Origin: Bacilli bacterium
Lineage (GTDB): Bacteria; Bacillota_I; Bacilli_A; RFN20; CAG-826
Length of the DNA: 64,000 nt
Reading direction: 5' to 3'
Assembly: GCA_035326105.1 (NCBI GenBank)
Contig: DAOKYO010000001.1
Coordinates: 682,001 to 746,000, forward strand
The notes below the pieces were generated by a model. The model had not been told where the DNA came from. It made no database searches and saw only the letters and a list, made by a program, of their open reading frames with translations. Position numbers and translations under genes: made by a program. Positions 48,750-57,379 of the stretch are shown in pieces; the stretch's first letter is position 1; the number at the start of each line of letters is the position of its first letter.

Positions 48750-50312
48750 ATGGAAGGCCAACTTAGCAATGCCAAAATTGAGGAATATCATCGTCTCTCT
48801 TCTTTGTTAAGCGGAGTCCAAACCTTTGTTGAGAAGCATCCCACGCTAACCTATCTTGAGTTTGATTATTATGTTGTTCATGATTTAACGCTTTTTTCCA
48901 TCGATCCTAATTTTAACTTTCTGCAGGTGGAAGAAACTTTGAAACTGTTACTCGGCAATTTGGGGCCGATAAAAAGAATTTTTGCTAAACCTATCATCAT
49001 TCTTCGTGATTCAGATGACGTATTGCCGGTGGAAAATGTTCGCACCATTAATCAAAATACCCTTCTTCATCTGGCTAATCACACCCAAAATGTAACCAAT
49101 ATTTCCAAACGGAAAGTTAAACCGCGGAAACTTTTAACCAGGGTTTATGAGGATGACTATTCGATCTATGAGAATTTAGTTTTTTGCAATTATATCGATG
49201 AAATTTTATCTTATGTAAGAAGAAACCGCAAAACACTGAATAATCTTTTATATGCGGGAAGCATTCTTGAATTTAATCTGTTGGAGAAAGCCAATCATAT
49301 TAATTATTTCTTGGCTTTGGGGAAACTCCACACGGGGTATATCCGCGATTATAGCCAGTATTTAAATTTATCAAAAAGACTGCTGGATGAACTCTCGACG
49401 ATTAGTCATACTATTCAACCGCGACTAAAAAGACCAATCTATCAAAAAAATCGAATTCGGAATAAAAAATTATCTTTAAAAAAGACCAATATTTTTCTTG
49501 CCCAGAAAGACTATCGGCGGGTTTTTCGCACTTATAAACAATTGATCGATGTACGCCCCAAACAGTTGAAGAACATAGATGCGGTAAACTTTGATGAACT
49601 CATAAAGAATTATCTTCTTTACATTCAAATACTGACAATTTTTTCGGCGATGCATCTAAACTTTGGGCTGGATGAGAGCAGTAAAATGAATTTGAAGGCA
49701 TTGGATATCACGCTGACTTTTAAGGGGTGGTCATTAAACATTCTCAACCGTCTTAATAAAGAAGTGATGCTGACCTTTACGAAGGATTGCGTTTATAAAA
49801 TTTTGATTGTTCCCAATATCGTCGACCAGAATAAAATTGATATCACCGCTGGTGAAGATGAACCGGATGAAATTGTCTTTGCCAGTCAGTTAGAAAATAA
49901 CTATACCAGTCGTAATGATGTCTACTTAAGTGTAGATGACATCGATTCCTTTCGGCGCCTCCAGCAGATTATTCTTCGGGGAATGATTTATGCGGATCTG
50001 AGCCGCGACACGTGCCCATTCTGTGGAGGAAAACTGCAAAAGCGAGGGGCTCTATCCCAATATGAGTGTCCCGATTGCATGACGCAAATAAAAGAAAAAA
50101 CATGCGATAAGAATGGCAAAAAATATTTTTTAACCGATATCGCACATCTTAGGAAGTCGACTATTAACCGTCGCGATTTTAGTATTGATGAAGAATGGGA
50201 GTATAATCGAGCGATAGAGTCGTCGATGTTTTTTCGAAATATTACCCGACTCAATAATAAAATGGATTTTATGTGTCCCTACTGCCAAGAAACTGATTCG
50301 CAAAAAGATTAA
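48750..50312 (+). CDS. DUF2357/McrC-like protein with zinc ribbons, partner of the membrane AAA+ ATPase
   Basis: A 520-residue soluble protein. ATG 48750 is chosen (GGAG 7 bases upstream); ATG 48738 is in frame too. The middle carries YEDDYSIYENLVFCNYIDEI (Glu141), resembling the ENRF motif of DUF2357, the domain of McrC-like partners of McrB. Basic, helix-rich residues 200-270 follow. Two zinc-binding knuckles are clear: CPFCGG (Cys422, Cys425) with CPDC (Cys440, Cys443), and CPYC (Cys509, Cys512) near the end, the latter probably pairing elsewhere. I cannot find a convincing PD-(D/E)XK nuclease motif, which standard McrC/DUF524 partners carry. Adjacent to and one base after the ATPase gene. 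Confidence 0.62.
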   Translation: MEGQLSNAKIEEYHRLSSLLSGVQTFVEKHPTLTYLEFDYYVVHDLTLFSIDPNFNFLQVEETLKLLLGNLGPIKRIFAKPIIILRDSDDVLPVENVRTINQNTLLHLANHTQNVTNISKRKVKPRKLLTRVYEDDYSIYENLVFCNYIDEILSYVRRNRKTLNNLLYAGSILEFNLLEKANHINYFLALGKLHTGYIRDYSQYLNLSKRLLDELSTISHTIQPRLKRPIYQKNRIRNKKLSLKKTNIFLAQKDYRRVFRTYKQLIDVRPKQLKNIDAVNFDELIKNYLLYIQILTIFSAMHLNFGLDESSKMNLKALDITLTFKGWSLNILNRLNKEVMLTFTKDCVYKILIVPNIVDQNKIDITAGEDEPDEIVFASQLENNYTSRNDVYLSVDDIDSFRRLQQIILRGMIYADLSRDTCPFCGGKLQKRGALSQYECPDCMTQIKEKTCDKNGKKYFLTDIAHLRKSTINRRDFSIDEEWEYNRAIESSMFFRNITRLNNKMDFMCPYCQETDSQKD

Positions 50313-50408
50313 TGAACGCCAAGAATGAACTTTTTTATTAATTAAGGTCTAATAATGGTTGTATTTATCAAAAAATGTTATCCTTTAAACGGAAAGAAGA
50401 AATGACTT

Positions 50409-51092
50409 ATGACCGATAATAACAAGTACTCAATTGACAATACTTATCGTTTTCTACGCGTTTATGCCAAACTCGAGGCCAATCAACGAAATTATAACTA
50501 TCTTGACCATAAATATCCGGAACAAATGAAATTATTTCGACACTTGCGAAATGATTTAGCACATAATTCGGACGAAGATTTTGACTACCCATTTATTGTT
50601 TCCGATTCTATTCTTGCCAAAATAGAAGATTTTAATTTGGAAATTTCGGCTCAGGCTTATGCCTATGCGACGAAGGTCAATAAAATACCGCTTATTACTT
50701 TTAAGACTTCTATTCGGCAAGTTTTCGATACTCTAATTGCCAGCGATTTTACTTACCTCCCAATTTTAGATGAGAAAAATTTAGTCCGAGGCATAATTAC
50801 AACCGATGCTATTTTAAAGCTTTTAATTCAAAAAGATGGTGGGGTTATCGATATCAACAATTTGGGCTTTGTCGAGCAATATATGCCCTATTTCGATCTG
50901 AAGGCAAGTCCGGACGAAGTTTTTCGTTTTATCGAGAAGCGAGCCCTGTTTTATGAATCGCTTGCCCTTTTTCATCAGGCGACGGATGATAAGAAAATTC
51001 TCGGTGCGGTTTTTATTACCCAAAACGGGACCAATAAGGAACCATTACTAGCGATGATGACGAGTAATGACGCCTTGCGTTACCATTTGTGA
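50409..51092 (+). CDS. CBS-pair protein with HEPN-like N-terminus
   Basis: A 227-residue protein. The N-terminal 75 residues are helical and contain FRHLRNDLAHNSD (Arg47-Asn48 ... His52), the RX4H motif of HEPN RNases and related families. Residues about 95-150 (ITFKTSIRQVFDTLIASDFT ... LPILDEKNLVRGIITTDAI) and 170-225 are two CBS motifs, which bind adenine nucleotides such as AMP/ATP or (p)ppApp-like ligands. The combination occurs in a poorly studied Firmicutes family. 96 bases after the previous gene, with a possible promoter between; the Nudix gene follows by 6 bases. Confidence 0.7.
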   Translation: MTDNNKYSIDNTYRFLRVYAKLEANQRNYNYLDHKYPEQMKLFRHLRNDLAHNSDEDFDYPFIVSDSILAKIEDFNLEISAQAYAYATKVNKIPLITFKTSIRQVFDTLIASDFTYLPILDEKNLVRGIITTDAILKLLIQKDGGVIDINNLGFVEQYMPYFDLKASPDEVFRFIEKRALFYESLALFHQATDDKKILGAVFITQNGTNKEPLLAMMTSNDALRYHL

Positions 51093-51098
51093 GGAAAT

Positions 51099-51515
51099 AT
51101 GAAAAGACATATCGAAGTAGTAGCAGCGATAATTATTAAAGAGGGGAAGATTTTTGCTGCTTGTCGGAGTTACGGCAACAAGGAAACCATAGATAAATTT
51201 GAATTTCCGGGCGGAAAAGTCGAAGCCGATGAAACCCATCAAATGGCATTGACCCGGGAAATTAAGGAAGAGTTTTCCGCATCCATTGAAGTTCAAAGTC
51301 ACTTCATGGACGTCGATTACGAGTACGATGATTTTACGATGACACTTCACGCTTATTTTGCTTTATTGACTAGTCATGAGCTTGTGCCTCAGGAGCATTC
51401 ATCGATTTTTTGGGGAAGGGCATCGGAGTTGAGTAAGCTCGCCTTTGGACCAGCCGATAGTATTATTGTCAAGGCATTACAAAATAAAAATTTGGCAGCA
51501 ATTGGAGGTAAATAA
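51099..51515 (+). CDS. Nudix hydrolase (MutT-like)
   Basis: A 138-residue Nudix pyrophosphohydrolase. The Nudix box is complete: GKVEADETHQMALTREIKEEF, shown in part as Gly39...Glu45...Arg53-Glu54...Glu57-Glu58. FEFPGG precedes it. The pattern and length fit the MutT/CTP-pyrophosphohydrolase subgroup (8-oxo-dGTP or other nucleotide clean-up). GAGGAA lies 5 bases before the ATG, overlapping the previous stop. Its position between a nucleotide-binding CBS protein and an orphan suggests a shared nucleotide theme, which is inference. Confidence 0.92.
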   Translation: MKRHIEVVAAIIIKEGKIFAACRSYGNKETIDKFEFPGGKVEADETHQMALTREIKEEFSASIEVQSHFMDVDYEYDDFTMTLHAYFALLTSHELVPQEHSSIFWGRASELSKLAFGPADSIIVKALQNKNLAAIGGK

Positions 51516-51518
51516 ATT

Positions 51519-52436
51519 ATGGCCGAAGAACTATATTTCGATTATGGGTTTATTAATAAGTTTAATGATTTGGGGGATGAAGAAAAAAAGCACATTTTGC
51601 AGGAAATCTTAGCCCTTCCGATGGATAGTCAGGCCGAAGGTTTTAGCAAAATAAATGTAAGCGAGTATTTTGACGAAGCGGATTTAAAAAGTGACAGGGC
51701 GGATATTAGAAAACTTATCGATGAAGTTTTTAAGCAAAAACTAAACCTTCCGCAGTATCGGGAAGCCCGAGACTTTATTCACATGGTAGGGCAGACTAGA
51801 AATTCACCGGTCGCTGGTTTCAATGTCAAAAATGAACCGATTGTATATCATGTCTATAAAACCTTAACTGCGCGCAGCCTAAAGCGTGATTTAAATTTTC
51901 AACAGGCAATATATAACGATCCGCAAAAAACGGTTATCGCGCCTCTAGCTATCGATTTTGATGAAATATGGGCACATATGGAAAACGGGATGGATATTCG
52001 GATTGAAATTGATGATTTGCTGGCCGACAAAACCGGGGCTTTTATGGTGGAAGATGGCTCGATTATAGCAATTAAAATTCTTTTATATATGGCGCTCCGT
52101 GGATACTTAGGAGCGAACAAGACCTTTTCCCAAATTTGGTATCTGATTCCGGAAAAGTATCGGCGCTTCGACGAAGAAATATATGGAACAACTTTTCCGT
52201 TCGCTCACCATTCAGAAGAGGGTATAACACCGATTGTCGACAATGATGATCGCAATCGCCTTGAATTGGGGTGGATGATCGCTTATATCCGTTTTCATTT
52301 GGATGAAGCCCACCTGGTCAGCGAAAATGTTCGCCCCTTGCTGAAGGAACTATCAATTTTCGACAGTAAAAGTGAGATTGAGGCGCATCGGTATTTGGCG
52401 GCTATTTACACTGCCTTTGCCATATTTGCCAACTAA
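51519..52436 (+). CDS. Orphan cytoplasmic protein of unknown function
   Basis: A 305-residue protein without signal peptide or membrane helix. Acidic at the N-terminus (KINVSEYFDEADLKSDRADI), with mixed alpha/beta content and conserved-looking segments AGFNVKNEPIVYHVYKTLTAR, DDLLADKTGAFMVEDGSI, FAHHSEEGITPIVDNDDRN and RFHLDEAHLVSENV. I do not recognise a family. GGAGGT lies 8 bases before the ATG and only 3 bases separate it from the Nudix gene, so it is translated with it. A terminator follows, which closes the 46-52.4 kb group. Confidence 0.7.
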   Translation: MAEELYFDYGFINKFNDLGDEEKKHILQEILALPMDSQAEGFSKINVSEYFDEADLKSDRADIRKLIDEVFKQKLNLPQYREARDFIHMVGQTRNSPVAGFNVKNEPIVYHVYKTLTARSLKRDLNFQQAIYNDPQKTVIAPLAIDFDEIWAHMENGMDIRIEIDDLLADKTGAFMVEDGSIIAIKILLYMALRGYLGANKTFSQIWYLIPEKYRRFDEEIYGTTFPFAHHSEEGITPIVDNDDRNRLELGWMIAYIRFHLDEAHLVSENVRPLLKELSIFDSKSEIEAHRYLAAIYTAFAIFAN

Positions 52437-52445
52437 CTTGATTGG

Positions 52446-52484
52446 AAGGGATAGTGGAGTAAAACACATAATCCCTTTTTTTTG
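52446..52484 (+). terminator. Terminator after the orphan gene
   Basis: Stem AAGGGAT/ATCCCTT followed by eight T. Confidence 0.78.
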
Positions 52485-52600
52485 TAAATACGGAAATTTT
52501 GGTGTCCACTCAAAGCGTTGATTAATGATGATTTCAGGATTCGAGCATAAAAACAAAGTATGAACGCGACCAATAAATCGGTATCAAAATCCACTTATTA

Positions 52601-52629
52601 TTGATAAACAAGCCTTAATTCAATATACT
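52601..52629 (+). promoter_or_regulatory. Promoter of the fused ABC exporter genes
   Basis: TTGATA (52601-52606), 17-base spacer, TATACT (52624-52629); start near 52636, 19 bases before the ATG. The 17-base sequence at 52574-52590 just upstream is repeated at 19902-19918. Confidence 0.7.
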
Positions 52630-52654
52630 CATATTATATACGGGGTATAATAAC

Positions 52655-54814
52655 ATGATTAAATTAGTCGAAGTTTCGAAATACTATCATGAAAATAACA
52701 TCGTCGCCCAAGGAATGAGAAAGGTTTCTCTCGATTTTGATTTGGGTGAATTTGTAGCCATCACCGGCGAATCGGGATCCGGGAAGTCAACTCTACTCAA
52801 CGTTATTTCGGGGGTAGATACCTACGAAGATGGCGAGATGCTAATCGATGGAGTTCCCACGAGCGGATTTGATGAGAAAGACTGGGATCATTATCGGCGA
52901 AATTATATCGGATTTATTTTTCAAAATTATCATCTTATCGATTCTTATACAGTTTATGAAAATGTAGAGAGTGCCTTGGTCTTGACTGATGTCAATCCAC
53001 GTGAAAGAAAAAAGCGTATCAATGATATCATTGCTCGTGTCGGGCTCTCAAAATGGAAAAATCAACGTGCAGCGCGGCTTTCCGGCGGTCAAAAGCAAAG
53101 AGTGGCGATTGCTCGGGCTTTAGCCAAAAATACGCCAATCATAGTAGCGGATGAGCCAACGGGCAACCTTGATGCCGAAAGTGGAAAACAAATATCGGCT
53201 CTTTTAGGGGAGATTGCCAAGAATAAATTAGTAATTGTTGTCTCGCATAATTATCCGCAAATTGAACCATATGCCACCCGTAAAATTAAAATGGTCGACG
53301 GCGAAGTTATCGAAGATCGCGAACTTAAAGCTAAAAATTCAGTTGAAGAAAATATTGCCCCTTTGTCTGAGCCGGTGAAGAAGAAGAGATGGCATCATGC
53401 CCTTTACTTTGCTTGGCGCAATCTGTTTCGTCAGCCCAAACGTTCGATCTTTATTTTTATCGTTTCTTTACTTGCGACGGTTCTTGTCGCCATTAACACC
53501 GGCAATGCGCTGGCGGATGCTTATCAGTTATCTTCGGTTTTAAATCTTTTTTCGATGCAGCAAAATTATGCTAACACTGATCCCTCACGCATTGTGGTTA
53601 CGCCTATGGATGGCGGCGAGTGGACGGAGACGGACAGCAACCGAATAAGCAGAATTATAAATGTAAATAATGTTACCGAAAATGATAAGATGGTCGATAC
53701 GAAATTTCCGTTAAATTTTGGCACTACAGCATCCAACTATTATTTCGCCGATACTTTTATGCGGGAGTATTATTCACAATTGCCAATTTTAAAGGGCAAA
53801 ACTCCGCTGGATAAATTTGATGCCATTGTTTCCTACGACGTCATTGATTATTATGGAAATTTATCTTTGCCCATAGAGGTTAGTTTTGGAAGCAGTCAGT
53901 TGGCTTCAATTGTTCCGGATATTCGTATAGTTGGGGTTGCGAAAGACGATGGTCGGACTAAAAATACAATTTTTTTCTCCGAAGAGGCCATGACCAGCAT
54001 CGCTTCGACTTTCAAAATTAATGATTTGGAAGATCGGATTACTGTTTTTTATGATCAAGCGCATACCAGTGGTTTTCGGGTTAGCCAAATTGGTTATGAT
54101 TCCGATATTTCGGGAACTGATGCCTTTCTGATCGACTATGAAGTTGATAATACATATTATGGAATGATAGATAATGTTTCATTTAATATAGGAAGCGGAA
54201 ATTTAACCCGATACAACAATTATGACTATGGAACTCTAATTATCGGGCCGGATTTTCTATCACAGTTTTCTATCGAAACACCGAATAGACAGGCCAGTGT
54301 TTTCGTCAGTGACATAATGTTTCGAAGCACGGTGGCTTCACGCTTAAAAGCCCTTGGCTACCGGGTGGTCATTCCTTCGGAGGTTGGAATGGATAACATC
54401 GCTGTTTTAAAGATTCTCGCTTATCTGTTGGTTTTCCTCCGCAATGGCTTACTGATGCTATTTATCGGACTTGGAACCTATCTAGTTATGCGTTCGATGC
54501 TTCGGGCAAAACTAAAGGATTATGCCATATTATCAACCATCGGATTAGACAAAAAGGAAATCGATATTTTATCCCTTTTGGAATTATGGCTCTCGTTTAC
54601 TCTCTCCTTTGTCGTAACATTAATAGTCTTAACCGCAGTTCGCCTTTCACATTTAGGACTTTTCTCGGTTTTGATCAGTAATTTAAATTTCTTCGTGATT
54701 GTCGCCATCTATGGATTCTTGCTTATTCTATCGCTTTACATTATTAAAAAGTTTACCAAGTATATGAAGAAAAAATCCTTATTGAGTGAAGTAAGGGGGA
54801 CCAGCGAACTATGA
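52655..54814 (+). CDS. ABC exporter, fused ATPase-FtsX-type permease (first of pair)
   Basis: A 719-residue MacB-like (type VII) ABC protein. Residues 1-225 are the ATPase: Walker A GESGSGKST, Q-loop FQNYHLIDSYTVYENVE, signature RLSGGQKQRVAIARAL, Walker B IIVADEPTGNLDAE. Residues about 250-270 form the first helix of the permease, then a large extracytoplasmic domain (about 280-570), then three C-terminal helices with the FtsX-like RSMLRAKLKDYAILSTIG coupling segment. It should use ATP to move or release an envelope substrate such as a peptide or lipoprotein. Overlaps the next gene by 4 bases (ATGA). Function inferred from fold. Confidence 0.87.
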   Translation: MIKLVEVSKYYHENNIVAQGMRKVSLDFDLGEFVAITGESGSGKSTLLNVISGVDTYEDGEMLIDGVPTSGFDEKDWDHYRRNYIGFIFQNYHLIDSYTVYENVESALVLTDVNPRERKKRINDIIARVGLSKWKNQRAARLSGGQKQRVAIARALAKNTPIIVADEPTGNLDAESGKQISALLGEIAKNKLVIVVSHNYPQIEPYATRKIKMVDGEVIEDRELKAKNSVEENIAPLSEPVKKKRWHHALYFAWRNLFRQPKRSIFIFIVSLLATVLVAINTGNALADAYQLSSVLNLFSMQQNYANTDPSRIVVTPMDGGEWTETDSNRISRIINVNNVTENDKMVDTKFPLNFGTTASNYYFADTFMREYYSQLPILKGKTPLDKFDAIVSYDVIDYYGNLSLPIEVSFGSSQLASIVPDIRIVGVAKDDGRTKNTIFFSEEAMTSIASTFKINDLEDRITVFYDQAHTSGFRVSQIGYDSDISGTDAFLIDYEVDNTYYGMIDNVSFNIGSGNLTRYNNYDYGTLIIGPDFLSQFSIETPNRQASVFVSDIMFRSTVASRLKALGYRVVIPSEVGMDNIAVLKILAYLLVFLRNGLLMLFIGLGTYLVMRSMLRAKLKDYAILSTIGLDKKEIDILSLLELWLSFTLSFVVTLIVLTAVRLSHLGLFSVLISNLNFFVIVAIYGFLLILSLYIIKKFTKYMKKKSLLSEVRGTSEL

Positions 54815-57318
54815 TCGAGCTACGTCAGGTTGACAAGTATTTCAACCGCAATAAAAGCAATGAGATTCACGTTATTAACAATGTTAATCTCGAACTCCCA
54901 AATAAAGGACTAGTGACCTTTTTTGGAGAGTCAGGATGTGGAAAAACCACTTTGTTAAATGTTATCGGCGGCCTAGAATATCCGGATAGCGGACGAGTTT
55001 TCTTTGATAAGAAAGAATATTCAGAGAAAAAAATAGATATTTATCGACTGAAGAATATCGGCTTTATAGCTCAGAGTTATTTGATACTGCCAAGTTTAAC
55101 GGTGTTTGATAATTTGGATTTAGTGCTTAGACCATTCGACTTGACGGCTAAGGAAAAAGAAGAACGAATCGAAGCTGCTCTTGATTCGGTGGGTATGTTG
55201 AAACTTAAAAAGCGCCCAGCCGGTCAATTGAGTGGCGGTCAACAGCAGCGGGTAGCTATCGCTCGGGCACTTGTAAAGTCGCCTTCGGTAATAATTGCCG
55301 ATGAGCCGACGGGAAATCTCGATGAAGCCAATACTTTAACCGTGATGAATATCATCCGTAAATTGGCGGAAAATTGCCTGGTAATTTTGGTTACGCATGA
55401 GGAGCGGATTGCATACTCATATAGCGATAGAATCATTCGGCTTTTAGATGGAAAAATTATTAAGGATGAACTCAACAAGCCCGATGCTGGGGCATACGTT
55501 CATCGCGATGAAAATCAAATTAATATTCATGGCCTCGAAAAAGAAGAAGTTACCGGCGAACAATTTGATTTGACCTATTTTTATAAAGATAAGGCCCCCA
55601 AACTTCAACTTCGCGTTGCTTTTCATAATGATACTTTCTTCATTGAAGCCTATGACGAAAAGAATCACCGTATCAATTTAGTCAATCCGAAAGAGAAACT
55701 TTTTATCGATCGCGAGATTAATGATAATGTTGTTGCAACCGAGGATAATATCACCTTTGTTCCTTTGAAGAAAGAAGAAAAACTGCAGGCTTCTCTGTCT
55801 TCTATGGATGCTTTTAAAATGGGGCACTCTTCATTTAAAGGTTATCATGCCAAGCAAAAACTAATGATGGTAATATTCTTTATTTCCACCGCTTTGCTTA
55901 CGATTTCAAGTGCCACTATAGGGCGGTATATTTTTCCTGATAGAGGAAGTATTTTAACTAACCATACGGAAACGCTGGTTATTAAGGCGGTTAACAACTA
56001 TCAAATGCCGATAAGTATTGACGCGTCAACGGTCAAGGATTTGAGTGAAGAAACCGGACATACGGTCTTACCGGATATTTCCAAGGAAGTTTTAAGCAGT
56101 ATTAACTTACCATACTTTACACAGATGGAAAACAGTTTGATTAGCGTTCGTTCACCCGGTTTTGCCCAACTTGATTTGCTGTCGCCGAGCAAAATAAGTT
56201 ATGGCAAGGAAGATGTGGTAAATGGCCAAACAATCGAGATTCAAGCCGATGAATTAATTCTGGATAAACTGGTGGTTAATGCTTGGCTAAAAGAAGGATC
56301 AATAAAAGCTGGTGGTCTTAGCAAGGCGGAAGATTTGATTGGCAAGAAATTGTATTTAGCGAATAGTTATTCCTTGTCCTCATCGTTCTATGCCGGAAAG
56401 ATTGCCGCGATAAGCAACACCAATCAATATGTTGCCTACGTGAGTGATGATTTTATATATGATTACATACTTGGTTCTTATTCGAGTATTGTGGATTCCC
56501 GCTACGAAAGCCGCTTTGTTGACATTGATAAAGTAACAGAAGTGGAAAACTATCATAATTTAAATGGTGATATTGTGCCGTTATCTTCTTTACCGGAAGG
56601 GACATCGGTTGTTCCGCAGAGCTTTTACGATATGGCCAATATTAGTTCCAGTAACAAAACGGCCAATATCGATGATTTATATTTCGAAGTCGATGGTTAC
56701 TATGACAATAGCGAATACTCTAAGATTATTCAGCATCAGGACACGATAGATGGCTTATACTATAAAGTGTTGGCAAACGTTTCCGGTCAGGGACTGATTG
56801 TCTATAATCGAGGAAATCAACAGGCAGCGATTGAAGAGATATATCAATCCCATGGCTATAGTAACATCAGTATCTATCACCCACTTAGCGATGCGATCAG
56901 TGAGTATCGTAGCCAGCAGGGTTCAACCATAAGCATTATTGGATCTTTTGGCGGAGTTTCTATTATCGTCGGGCTCATCTTCCTCTATTTTGTAATGCGC
57001 TCTTCAATGATAAGAAAAATTTATGAGATTGGTGTTTATCGTTCGCTTGGTATTGCTAAAGGTGATATCCGTAAAATTTTTGACAGCGAGATCTTCTTTA
57101 TTACAATTCATGGCGGGGGCGTATCATTTATTCTTAGTTCGGTATTCTTATTCGCCGCAGTGAAAGGCACCCTGGCTTCTACCTTCTTCTATCCGTGGTG
57201 GTTATTTATCGTAACCGGCGTACTGCTCTACGCAATTAATTTTGTAATTGGGCGCTTGGCTATGGCGGGAATTCTAGGGAAATCGCCGGCGGATATAATT
57301 AAAAAACACGATATTTAG
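54811..57318 (+). CDS. ABC exporter, fused ATPase-FtsX-type permease (second of pair)
   Basis: An 835-residue paralogous partner. The ATPase half (residues 1-225) has GESGCGKTT, FIAQSYLILPSLTV, QLSGGQQQRVAIARAL and VIIADEPTGNLDEA. About 110 residues (230-345) then form a mostly strand-rich cytoplasmic insert not seen in the first gene. The permease half has a first helix at about 350-370, a large outer domain and three C-terminal helices (GSFGGVSIIVGLIFLYFVMR, FFITIHGGGVSFILSSVFLF, YPWWLFIVTGVLLYAINFVI). The two fused proteins probably form one heterodimer. A strong terminator follows. Confidence 0.87.
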   Translation: MIELRQVDKYFNRNKSNEIHVINNVNLELPNKGLVTFFGESGCGKTTLLNVIGGLEYPDSGRVFFDKKEYSEKKIDIYRLKNIGFIAQSYLILPSLTVFDNLDLVLRPFDLTAKEKEERIEAALDSVGMLKLKKRPAGQLSGGQQQRVAIARALVKSPSVIIADEPTGNLDEANTLTVMNIIRKLAENCLVILVTHEERIAYSYSDRIIRLLDGKIIKDELNKPDAGAYVHRDENQINIHGLEKEEVTGEQFDLTYFYKDKAPKLQLRVAFHNDTFFIEAYDEKNHRINLVNPKEKLFIDREINDNVVATEDNITFVPLKKEEKLQASLSSMDAFKMGHSSFKGYHAKQKLMMVIFFISTALLTISSATIGRYIFPDRGSILTNHTETLVIKAVNNYQMPISIDASTVKDLSEETGHTVLPDISKEVLSSINLPYFTQMENSLISVRSPGFAQLDLLSPSKISYGKEDVVNGQTIEIQADELILDKLVVNAWLKEGSIKAGGLSKAEDLIGKKLYLANSYSLSSSFYAGKIAAISNTNQYVAYVSDDFIYDYILGSYSSIVDSRYESRFVDIDKVTEVENYHNLNGDIVPLSSLPEGTSVVPQSFYDMANISSSNKTANIDDLYFEVDGYYDNSEYSKIIQHQDTIDGLYYKVLANVSGQGLIVYNRGNQQAAIEEIYQSHGYSNISIYHPLSDAISEYRSQQGSTISIIGSFGGVSIIVGLIFLYFVMRSSMIRKIYEIGVYRSLGIAKGDIRKIFDSEIFFITIHGGGVSFILSSVFLFAAVKGTLASTFFYPWWLFIVTGVLLYAINFVIGRLAMAGILGKSPADIIKKHDI

Positions 57319-57322
57319 TGAG

Positions 57323-57353
57323 CAAAATTCCACTTCGGTGGAATTTTGTTTTA
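57323..57353 (+). terminator. Terminator after the ABC pair
   Basis: Eleven-pair stem CAAAATTCCAC/GTGGAATTTTG capped by a TTCG tetraloop, then TTTT. Confidence 0.87.
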
Positions 57354-57379
57354 TAATCTTAAGATGAGGGTATAAATAT

